Source: Paracoccaceae bacterium (lineage in GTDB: Bacteria > Pseudomonadota > Alphaproteobacteria > Rhodobacterales > Rhodobacteraceae). From it: 7,102 bases of DNA. The stretch covers positions 1 to 7,102 of the forward strand of contig SKOX01000129.1 in assembly GCA_007119835.1 (NCBI GenBank), written 5' to 3'. This document shows, piece after piece, positions 1 to 5,673 of the stretch. The notes beneath the pieces are model-generated. The model worked only from the letters and a program-made list of their open reading frames with translations. It searched no databases and was not told where the DNA came from. Each line of letters starts with the position of its first letter. Positions within the stretch are counted from its first letter, which is position 1. The translations under genes and the position numbers were made by a program.

Positions 1-1
1 C

Positions 2-103
2 CTCAACCTGATGCGACGCGGCCCCGGCAAGGACTCGCTCCGTCTCAAGCGAAAGGTCGCCGCCTGGGACGACGAGTACCTCGCAAGCCTCATCGGAAGG
101 TGA
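2..103 (+). CDS. Transposase C-terminal fragment (ISAs1-like), cut by the window edge
   Basis: An open frame enters from the left edge and ends at TGA 101-103, giving 33 residues that begin LNLMRRGPGKDSLRLKRK and end in AAWDDEYLASLIGR. The pattern LNL, then a basic KR stretch, then AxWDxxYLxxL resembles the extreme C terminus of ISAs1-family DDE transposases, which commonly end in a K-R-x-x-A-G-W-D-x-x-Y-L-x-x-L type tail. The catalytic core lies outside the window, so I cannot tell whether the gene is intact. The tail reads in frame to a normal stop, which fits a complete 3' end. The family call rests on this tail alone; another DDE family is possible. Confidence 0.6.
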   Translation, partial: LNLMRRGPGKDSLRLKRKVAAWDDEYLASLIGR

Positions 104-106
104 ACC

Positions 107-124
107 TTCGCCCGATTCCCCCTG
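107..124 (+). mobile_element. Possible right terminal inverted repeat of the insertion sequence
   Basis: Just past the transposase stop, the strand ends in CCCCCTG at 118-124. Read from outside inwards on the opposite strand this is CAGGGGGAATCGGGCGAA, which fits the CAGGG start typical of ISAs1-family termini. Its closeness to the stop codon also fits an IS right end. If it is right, the element ends at 124 and the next 8-10 bases (from 125) would be one copy of the target duplication. The matching left end is outside the window. Confidence 0.35.
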
Positions 125-308
125 ATGTGAGATCCGCATACGGAACTCATATGGCCGGTCGTAGGCGGAAAATGGTCTGAACCGATGCGGCGGCCCTGAA
201 TCGGAGCCGCACATGACCCGGCCGATCGAGACTCGCCCCGCCTGGTCCAGAGCCTGGGGCTGTCGTATCCGCATGACTTGCAGCCGGAGCCTGATGGTCC
301 CGGATCTG
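125..308. other. Gene-free stretch between the IS end and eboB
   Basis: I see no convincing gene here. The octamer ATCCGCAT occurs twice (near 132 and 267), which may be chance. A 5-bp inverted pair (GCGGC 187-191, GCCGC 206-210) is too weak to call a terminator. The operon's mRNA runs into this stretch from the right, so its 3' end may lie here, but no GC stem followed by a T-run on the minus strand is visible. Confidence 0.5.
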
Positions 309-326
309 CTACTTGATCGTCAGATC
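303..326 (-). other. Small inverted repeat across the eboB stop codon
   Basis: GATCTG (303-308) and CAGATC (321-326) are perfect 6-base complements around a 12-base loop. The eboB TAG stop (309-311) lies at the loop edge. In the mRNA this would fold at the operon's 3' end. It lacks a following U-run, so it is not a canonical terminator. It might protect the transcript end, or be chance. Confidence 0.2.
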
Positions 327-1226
327 ACTCATGTCCCGCCCCGGCGTCTCGATCCGCGGCTCCTGCCCGCCACGGAGGATGGAATTGCCGGCGTAGAGCG
401 TGCGCTGGTCGATCGCTGCGGGCTCGAGCCAGTCGCTTTCCTTCATCTGCCCGCTCTGCCCGTAGGCTGCGAGTGCGTTGGCATAGGTGACCTTGCGGAT
501 GTGCTCCTCAGGATGGCCGCGCTCGCGCATAAGGGCAGCCGTTTTCGGCACGGCGAGCGGCTCGGAGATGCCCCAGTCGCACGCCGAGTCGACGATGATC
601 CGCTCGGCGCCGTATGCCCTGACGATCTCGCTCATCCGCTCGTTGCCCATCTTGGTGCCGGGATAGATCGAGAACGCGGCCCAGTAGCCGCGGTCGAGCA
701 CCTCGTTGACCGTCTCCTCGTTGTTGTGGTCGATCACGACCATCGAGGGCGCCACTCCGTGCTCCTCCAGCACGTCCATCGAGCGCTGCGTCCCCCGCTT
801 CTTGTCGCGGTGAGGCGTGTGGACCATGATCGGGAGGCCGAGCTCCTTTGCGAGCTCGATCTGCCCCCGGAAATAGCGGTCCTCGAGCGCGGTCTGCTCG
901 TCATAGCCGATCTCGCCGATGGCCACGACGCCCTCCTTCAGCGCGAACCGCGGCAGGATCTCCATGACCTTCTCGGCGAGTTCCTCGTTGTTCGCCTCCT
1001 TGGAGTTCAGCCCGATCGTGCAGTAATGGCGAATGCCGAACTGCCCCGCCCTGAAGCGCTCGAAGCCGACAATGGACGAGAGGTAGTCGATATAGGTGCC
1101 GACATAGGTCCGCGGCTGGCCAATCCAGAAGGATGGCTCGATCAGCGCGACCACGCCGGCGTTCGCCATCGCCTGATAATCGTCGGTCGTCCGGGAGATC
1201 ATGTGCGTGTGCGGATCGATGAACAT
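309..1226 (-). CDS. eboB: EboB, TatD-like metal-dependent hydrolase of the ebo cluster
   Basis: A 305-residue amidohydrolase-type TIM barrel of the TatD family. The expected metal ligands are all present: H6 and H8 (DPHTH at 4-8), E105 (IGEIGYDE), H136 (MVHTP), H167 (IDHNNE) and D213 (IVDSACDW). TatD proteins cleave phosphoester bonds in nucleic acids, but the ebo paralogue's substrate is unknown and is probably a small molecule. There is no signal peptide or membrane segment, so it should be cytoplasmic. The frame stays open upstream to 1343, but I choose ATG 1226: it places the HxH motif at the usual extreme N terminus, has AGAGGA 5 nt upstream (1232-1237), and avoids overlap with eboA. It is the last gene of the eboDECAB operon. 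The cluster context makes eboB a firmer name than the domain alone would. Confidence 0.93.
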   Translation of the reverse strand: MFIDPHTHMISRTTDDYQAMANAGVVALIEPSFWIGQPRTYVGTYIDYLSSIVGFERFRAGQFGIRHYCTIGLNSKEANNEELAEKVMEILPRFALKEGVVAIGEIGYDEQTALEDRYFRGQIELAKELGLPIMVHTPHRDKKRGTQRSMDVLEEHGVAPSMVVIDHNNEETVNEVLDRGYWAAFSIYPGTKMGNERMSEIVRAYGAERIIVDSACDWGISEPLAVPKTAALMRERGHPEEHIRKVTYANALAAYGQSGQMKESDWLEPAAIDQRTLYAGNSILRGGQEPRIETPGRDMSDLTIK

Positions 1227-1237
1227 CAGCGTCCTCT

Positions 1238-2095
1238 TCAGAGCGTGCGGCCGAGACCGGTCCACGTGAGATCGCCGCGCGAGACCGCGGCCTGAAGCTC
1301 GGGCGCGGCGGCGAGCAGGGCCTGCGCTCGGGGAAGCGGGCAATCGGCCAGCGCGAGCGCGGCGCCTTCGCGTTCCCGCTCGTCACCTTCCTGCATCAAC
1401 CGCTCCAGATCTCCAAGCGCCTCCTCGTCCGCGAAACGCCCCACGCAGCGCCAGAGCTCCGGTGTCACCGGCCTTCCGGCGGCCCAGCGCTCGTGCGCAT
1501 AGTCGCGCAGGATGCGCGCGAGCTCCGGATTCGCGCGCTCGTCAAGGCCCTGTATCGGCCAGAGCGCCGCGCCGACGAAGAGGGCTTTGAGCACCATGTG
1601 GTTCCAGGCGTTCTCGTCGAACATTTCGCGCGGGTACGGGCTACGGTGCGCCACCGCCTCGAACACGGGCCGCATGTTGCTCCGCGCGCCTTCGCGCGCC
1701 AAGAAAAGGTGGCGCTCCGGACCGGGAAAGAGCGGCAGGCCGCGAAGAAAGGCGATGGTCTCGGCCACGTCGGCCGAGGAAAACAGGGTCTTGAGCCGCA
1801 CGGCGAAGGCCTCGCCGATGCCGCCTGCCTCGAGCAGCAGCCAGATCCGCGCCGCCTGGTCCGTGCTCCAGCCGGTCTGGTCCCAGCCCGGCCGCGCTGC
1901 CTCGGCTGCGGCCCGGTCTTCAGGACCGACCGACAGGTCTGCCTTGCCGATCCTGCGATGCACGAGGCTCACGCCCTTGAAGAGCGCCGCGTCGCTGCCC
2001 TTCGCCGCCGTCGCCGTTTCCGTCAGCCAGTCTCGAGCGGCCGGATCGACCTGTCGACAGAGCCATTCCCACAGGAGCGCCGCTGGTCGCGCCAT
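1238..2095 (-). CDS. eboA: EboA family protein
   Basis: A soluble 285-residue protein with no known enzymatic motif. It is recognised as EboA by its conserved central block: LPLFPGPERHLFLAREGARS (120-139), then NMRPVFEAVAHRSPYPREMF (140-159), then DENAWNHMVLKALFVGAALW (160-179), GLDERANPELA and DYAHERWAAGRPVTPELWR. The sequence looks mostly helical, and the tail (219-270) with spaced Ala/Leu resembles HEAT-like helices. ATG 2095 is chosen because GGGAGG (2101-2106) lies 5 nt upstream; the frame extends 20 codons further only by running back into eboC. The stop-to-start spacer is 11 nt on both sides of the gene. Its role is unknown. A scaffold or adaptor for the other Ebo proteins is one guess, based only on the lack of catalytic motifs and the tight co-transcription. 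Confidence 0.92.
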   Translation of the reverse strand: MARPAALLWEWLCRQVDPAARDWLTETATAAKGSDAALFKGVSLVHRRIGKADLSVGPEDRAAAEAARPGWDQTGWSTDQAARIWLLLEAGGIGEAFAVRLKTLFSSADVAETIAFLRGLPLFPGPERHLFLAREGARSNMRPVFEAVAHRSPYPREMFDENAWNHMVLKALFVGAALWPIQGLDERANPELARILRDYAHERWAAGRPVTPELWRCVGRFADEEALGDLERLMQEGDEREREGAALALADCPLPRAQALLAAAPELQAAVSRGDLTWTGLGRTL

Positions 2096-2106
2096 GCCTT
2101 CCTCCC

Positions 2107-2985
2107 TCACGTTCCGCTTATCCAGCGCTGGCCGGCGAGGGTCATCGCGAAGCATCCCACAGCCACCAAAGCGAGGCTTCCGACGCCATGCCAGGCGATG
2201 AGCAGGCCGTCGAGCAACGCGATCCCGGCGATCAGCGACACGACGGTGCGCGGGACGTTGCGCATGTGCCCGCCGCCCATCACGAAGCTAAGCGCGTATC
2301 CCACCCAGATCGCGAAGACGATCCAGAGCAGCATGGCGAGCCCGCCCGCGGCAAGCGCAGGCAAGGCATAGAGCAGCGGGACCGCAAGAAGGGCGACAGG
2401 CCAGAGGTTGCGCACCTCGTTCAGCCCCTCCTGCTTGGCGACGTAGGTGAGCCCGATCAAATAGGCCAGAAGCGCTCCCGCCCCGAGCGCCAGCGCCGGA
2501 TCGGGCGCGGAAACGGCGGCATACCCCGCAATCAGGTAGACGAGAACCCGGCAGAGGCCCATCAGAAGGGGACTGAGCAGATTGCCCTTATGCCACGCGT
2601 CGTAGAGCGTGATCGCTCCCGCCAGGCCGAGGCCGATAAGCCCCGCGATGGCGGATACGGCCATGAGCAGCGCGAAGCCGAGGCCGAGCAGCGCGAAGCC
2701 GGCGACGAAGACGGTGCGCCGCGCGACCCGCCCGCTCGGGATCGGCCGCCGGGGCCGTTCGCGCAGGTCAATTTCGGCGTCGAAGGCGTCGTTGAGGAAC
2801 ATGCCGCCGACATACATCGCCGAGGCCGCGAGCAGCACCGCAAGGAGCGGCCCCGTATCCAGCCAACCACCCGCGAGCACCATGCCGGCGAGGACATTCG
2901 ACCAGACCGTCGGAAGGTTCGACACCCGGCCGAGCTCGAGAAGCACCCGAGGGTCGAGCGGCCTGCCCGTTGTCGCCGTCCTCAC
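2107..2985 (-). CDS. eboC: EboC, UbiA-like prenyltransferase homologue
   Basis: An integral membrane protein of 292 residues, the usual UbiA length, with about nine hydrophobic segments (roughly 29-42, 46-63, 91-109, 110-128, 140-158, 165-182, 197-214, 215-236, 248-286, the last likely two spans). UbiA enzymes move a prenyl chain from a polyprenyl diphosphate to an acceptor inside the membrane. The first Asp-rich motif is intact (N65-D66-A-F-D69-A-E-I-D73), followed by the typical RRPIPSGR loop (79-86). Where UbiA proteins normally carry the second DxxxD-type motif I see only LTYVAKQEG (179-187). It starts at GTG 2985, overlapping the eboE stop by 4 nt (GTGA), with GGAGG 7 nt upstream (2993-2997). 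A longer frame to 3210 was rejected because it would lie inside eboE and begins with non-hydrophobic, Arg/Gly-rich sequence. The prenyl donor and acceptor are unknown. Confidence 0.92.
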   Translation of the reverse strand: MRTATTGRPLDPRVLLELGRVSNLPTVWSNVLAGMVLAGGWLDTGPLLAVLLAASAMYVGGMFLNDAFDAEIDLRERPRRPIPSGRVARRTVFVAGFALLGLGFALLMAVSAIAGLIGLGLAGAITLYDAWHKGNLLSPLLMGLCRVLVYLIAGYAAVSAPDPALALGAGALLAYLIGLTYVAKQEGLNEVRNLWPVALLAVPLLYALPALAAGGLAMLLWIVFAIWVGYALSFVMGGGHMRNVPRTVVSLIAGIALLDGLLIAWHGVGSLALVAVGCFAMTLAGQRWISGT

Positions 2986-4184
2986 CCCAGGGCCTCCGCC
3001 GCCCAGGCGATCTCCCGGGCGATGGAGGCGGCCTTGTCCTCCCCGGCGTGTTGCGACGGCAGCACGTCCCAAGTGTAAGTTTCCACTTCGAGGTGCGGCG
3101 AGATAGCCTCCGTGCGGCAACACGCGATCACGGCGCGCAGGAAGTCCTGCGTGGTGCCGAGGCCGCCAAGATCTTCCAGAAAGATCGGAACGTGACAATG
3201 TACCCGCCACTCGCCCCGCGCCTCGCCACTGCGAAGGCCCGCGAAGGCCGGGCCGAGGTCGGGGTGACGCGTGATGCGGCCGTCCGGGCGACGCTCGACG
3301 ACCTGGTGGAGATAGACCCCGTCGTCAAACGCGCGGAGCCGAACCTCGGTCTGCTCGTCCACCGCCTTGATCCGGATGGCGGAGCTGAGCTGGAGCTTCG
3401 GGATCGCAATGCCGGCACTGGCCAGCGCACGGAGGCTGCCGGCCGGTTCCTCGAATTCCACCGCCGCGTGGCAGACATCATAGCAGATGCCGAGGTGCGC
3501 GCGGAGCGCCGCCTCGGCCTCGCCGCGCGCGAGCCCGCTCGCCGCGGCCAGTCGCTCGCGCGAGGCTACCGAAAACAGTTGATCCTCGAAGAACCGCACG
3601 CTCTCCTCGATCGTCTCGAGAAAGCAGCATGGCTCCGGCTCGATCGCCAGCGCGATGCGCCGCCCCGTCTCCTGCTCGATGCGGACGAGATGCGCGGCGT
3701 GGTCCACCAGTCGCGCAGCCATCGCCTCGACGGCGCCCGGGGCGGCGGCGCGGAGCTTGAAGCAACCGGGAACGGTGCTCACGCTGCCGATAACACCGGC
3801 CGGCAGAAGGGCCGCCAGATGATCCGCGGCGAGATTGGTGAAGCGCAGCCGCTCGTTGGTCGTCCAGTCGGGCTGATAGACCTCCTCCTTCACCCGCGTC
3901 CCGTGAAAGGGACCGTAGGGGAAGGCGTTGATGGTGAACACGTAGACGTCCTGATCCGCAAGCAGCGCGGCGAAGCGCTCCCGCGTCCCGGCGCCGGCCA
4001 GCGCGTCCGCCGCGATCCCCGAGAGCCGCAGCCCGAGCCCGAACGGGCGGTCCGGCGCGACGGCCGCCTTGATCGGCGGCACGTGGATGCGGAGGCTTGC
4101 CTCGATCTCCTCCCAGCTCTCGCCCGCGTGGATGTTCGTGCAATAGGTGAGATGCGGGCTGCCAGGAAGATGGTCGAGGCGCAT
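2982..4184 (-). CDS. eboE: EboE, metabolite-traffic TIM-barrel protein (xylose-isomerase-like)
   Basis: A soluble 400-residue protein related to the xylose isomerase/sugar epimerase TIM barrels. The N terminus carries the family hallmark TYCTNIHAGESWEEIE (13-28), followed by NAFPYGPFHGTRVKEEVYQP (86-105) and DWTTNERLRFTNLAADHLA. Candidate metal ligands are E182 or E184 (AIEPEP), D236 and H239 (YDVCH), H329 and H331 (HCHVP) and E366 or E368 (LEVETYTWDVLP). This Glu, Asp-x-x-His, His, Glu order matches the metal site of xylose-isomerase-like enzymes. The reaction is unknown; isomerising, epimerising or cleaving a polyol or sugar-like intermediate is a reasonable guess. It starts at ATG 4184, sharing one base with the eboD stop (TGATG), so translation is probably coupled. 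No signal peptide is seen. The length is normal for EboE and no frame damage is seen. Confidence 0.92.
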   Translation of the reverse strand: MRLDHLPGSPHLTYCTNIHAGESWEEIEASLRIHVPPIKAAVAPDRPFGLGLRLSGIAADALAGAGTRERFAALLADQDVYVFTINAFPYGPFHGTRVKEEVYQPDWTTNERLRFTNLAADHLAALLPAGVIGSVSTVPGCFKLRAAAPGAVEAMAARLVDHAAHLVRIEQETGRRIALAIEPEPCCFLETIEESVRFFEDQLFSVASRERLAAASGLARGEAEAALRAHLGICYDVCHAAVEFEEPAGSLRALASAGIAIPKLQLSSAIRIKAVDEQTEVRLRAFDDGVYLHQVVERRPDGRITRHPDLGPAFAGLRSGEARGEWRVHCHVPIFLEDLGGLGTTQDFLRAVIACCRTEAISPHLEVETYTWDVLPSQHAGEDKAASIAREIAWAAEALG

Positions 4185-5419
4185 CAGGCCGCCTGCCGCT
4201 GCCAGAGCCAGGCGATCGCCTCGGCCACCCGCTCGGCCTCGATCTCGTGCACCTCGACGCCCCGCCCGATCATCTCGAGCAGCGTCACGGTGAGCTCGCC
4301 GCCGAGATGCTCCTGGAAGTCCCGCAGTCCCTCGAGGAGCACGAGCCCCCCCTCGCCCTCGATCTCAAGCGCCGAGTGCCAGAGGCGGAAGCCCAGATGC
4401 TCGAGCAGAACCGCGATCCGATCCTCCGAGCCCGGCTCGAGCAGCCCCGCCGTCACCGAATATCGCGCGTCGAGCGCGATCCCGATCGCCACCGCCTCGC
4501 CGTGTCGCAGGTGGTGGCGCGTCATGCCCTCGAGCTTGTGGGCGGACCAGTGGCCATAATCGAGCGGACGGGCACTGCCGGCCTCGAAGGGATCGCCGCC
4601 CTGCGCGATCTGCCGCATGTGCAGCTCCGCGCAGCGGCGAATCATCACCGCCATGGCCTCTGGACGGAAGATCGCCAGGTCGTCGGCGTTGCGCTCCAGC
4701 CAGACGAAGAAGTCGCCATCGCGGATCAGCGCCACCTTCACGGCCTCGGCCATGCCGGCGATCTTCTCGCGATCCGGGAGCGTATCGATCAGGGCGAGGT
4801 CGTTCAGGACCGCGAAGGGAGGGGTAAAGGTGCCCACCATGTTCTTCTGGCCGCCGAAGTTGACGCCGTTCTTCACCCCGACGCCGGAATCGTTCTGGGC
4901 GAGCACCGTTGTCGGCACGCGGATGTGCCGCACGCCCCTGTGCGTCGTCGCAGCGACCAGCCCCACCGCGTCAAGGAGAGCCCCGCCGCCCACGGCGACG
5001 ACGAACGAATGGCGGTCGATCCGGCGCTCGATGATGCGCCGCTGCATGTCCTCCACGAAATGTAGGTCGATCTTCACGCGCTCGCCGCCCGGCATGGCCA
5101 CCGGCGGCGCCACGAGGTCGATATGGCGCCCGTGCGCCTCCGCATAGGCCTCGATCTCGGCCGGGAGCCTTGGGCGCACATTGAGGACGCCGTCATCGAC
5201 GAACACCATGCACCGATGCCGTCGCTCCGGCTCGCGGCGGCGGAGTGTGTCGACGAAGACCCGGTTCGCCGGCGAGAAGAGCTCCCGCGTGAAGTGTACG
5301 GGAAACTCGTACTCCACCGCGAAGCTCTGGAGGATCACGTCGGACGCCGGGGGATCGCCGGCAGGCGCTTCGCTATAGGCCTTCGCCCGGCCCGTGGCCG
5401 CCGCTCGCGTATGCGCCAT
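4184..5419 (-). CDS. eboD: EboD, sugar phosphate cyclase (3-dehydroquinate synthase-like)
   Basis: A 411-residue member of the dehydroquinate-synthase superfamily, which uses NAD+ and a divalent metal to cyclise a phosphorylated sugar. The NAD-binding loop is GGGALLD (144-150). The core reads PTTVLAQNDSGVGVKNGVN (169-187), then QKNMVG (191-196), with K183 and K192 as probable phosphate/substrate contacts. The expected zinc ligands are E225 (MAEAVK), H290 (DYGHWSAHKLE) and H306 (LRHGEAVAIG), so an active enzyme is likely. Housekeeping AroB usually has GHTFGH where this has GHWSAH. Together with the ebo context, this argues for a specialised cyclase rather than the shikimate enzyme; the substrate (DAHP, sedoheptulose 7-phosphate or another) cannot be read from the sequence. 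ATG 5419 is preferred (GGGGGGAG 4 nt upstream); an in-frame GTG at 5446 would add nine residues but has a weak binding site. It is the first gene of the operon. Confidence 0.92.
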   Translation of the reverse strand: MAHTRAAATGRAKAYSEAPAGDPPASDVILQSFAVEYEFPVHFTRELFSPANRVFVDTLRRREPERRHRCMVFVDDGVLNVRPRLPAEIEAYAEAHGRHIDLVAPPVAMPGGERVKIDLHFVEDMQRRIIERRIDRHSFVVAVGGGALLDAVGLVAATTHRGVRHIRVPTTVLAQNDSGVGVKNGVNFGGQKNMVGTFTPPFAVLNDLALIDTLPDREKIAGMAEAVKVALIRDGDFFVWLERNADDLAIFRPEAMAVMIRRCAELHMRQIAQGGDPFEAGSARPLDYGHWSAHKLEGMTRHHLRHGEAVAIGIALDARYSVTAGLLEPGSEDRIAVLLEHLGFRLWHSALEIEGEGGLVLLEGLRDFQEHLGGELTVTLLEMIGRGVEVHEIEAERVAEAIAWLWQRQAA

Positions 5420-5466
5420 CCGGCTCCCCCCTGTGTTCTTGCCCACACTCTGACGGACATTTCATC

Positions 5467-5484
5467 CCGGTGAGGTTACCCCGG
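5467..5484. promoter_or_regulatory. Imperfect inverted repeat, possible operator
   Basis: CCGGTGAGGTTACCCCGG is a partial dyad: the outer CCGG arms pair perfectly and a further inner G-C pair holds, with two mismatches and a GT-rich centre. It lies about 50 bases upstream of the eboD ATG, a position where a repressor could act on the operon. In high-GC DNA such repeats arise often by chance, so this is only a candidate. Confidence 0.2.
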
Positions 5485-5661
5485 AGAGTGCAGCGGCTGC
5501 GGGACAAAAGCAAGCAGGCGGACCGCGATGAAGAATGCGCCCCGCTCGCAACCGTCGGGCCAGCTATGGCGCTCTGCGCGCGCACGCAGGCGTCCCGGGG
5601 CGCGCAATTGCCGTCGGCAGGGCGATCCGCTACTCGGGCGGCAAGGTCGGAACGACGCGCC

Positions 5662-5668
5662 GGGAGGA
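5662..5668 (+). promoter_or_regulatory. Ribosome binding site that fixes the eboF start
   Basis: GGGAGGA lies 5 bases upstream of ATG 5674 (GGAGG core 6 bases upstream). It selects this ATG over the longer open frame reaching back to about 5470, whose 68 codons are Arg-rich, low in hydrophobic residues and unlike the family. Confidence 0.8.
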
Positions 5669-5673
5669 AGATA

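Larger units (their letters stand above)
5420..5673. promoter_or_regulatory. Divergent intergenic region between eboD and eboF
   Basis: This 254-base region separates two head-to-head genes, so both promoters should lie in it. No strong sigma-70 pair is visible on either strand. The best plus-strand guess is TTGCCG (5608-5613), 17 bases, TACTCG (5631-5636), whose -10 is poor. GGAAC at 5649-5653 lacks the GTT partner expected of an alphaproteobacterial stress-sigma promoter. I see no small gene with a credible ribosome binding site here. That promoters exist follows from the arrangement; their positions are not resolved. Confidence 0.55.

Noticed and set aside
213..1295. Long plus-strand open frame opposite eboB
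   Set aside because: It is the mirror of a well-supported TatD gene. Its protein has no recognisable domain and is rich in Arg, Asp and Leu, as expected of antisense frames in high-GC DNA.
2986..3210. N-terminal extension of eboC
   Set aside because: It would overlap eboE by more than 220 bases and adds 75 Arg/Gly-rich residues. GTG 2985, with GGAGG upstream and a 4-nt overlap, fits family length and operon structure.
2970..4559. Open frame of 529 codons on the plus strand across eboE and eboD
   Set aside because: It lies wholly antisense to two genes with clear family motifs, crosses their junction, and gives low-complexity Arg/Ala/Glu-rich sequence with no domain.
5470..5673. 68-codon N-terminal extension of eboF
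   Set aside because: There is no family homology by eye, the sequence is Arg-rich and not a signal peptide, and the strong GGGAGGA before ATG 5674 defines the start.
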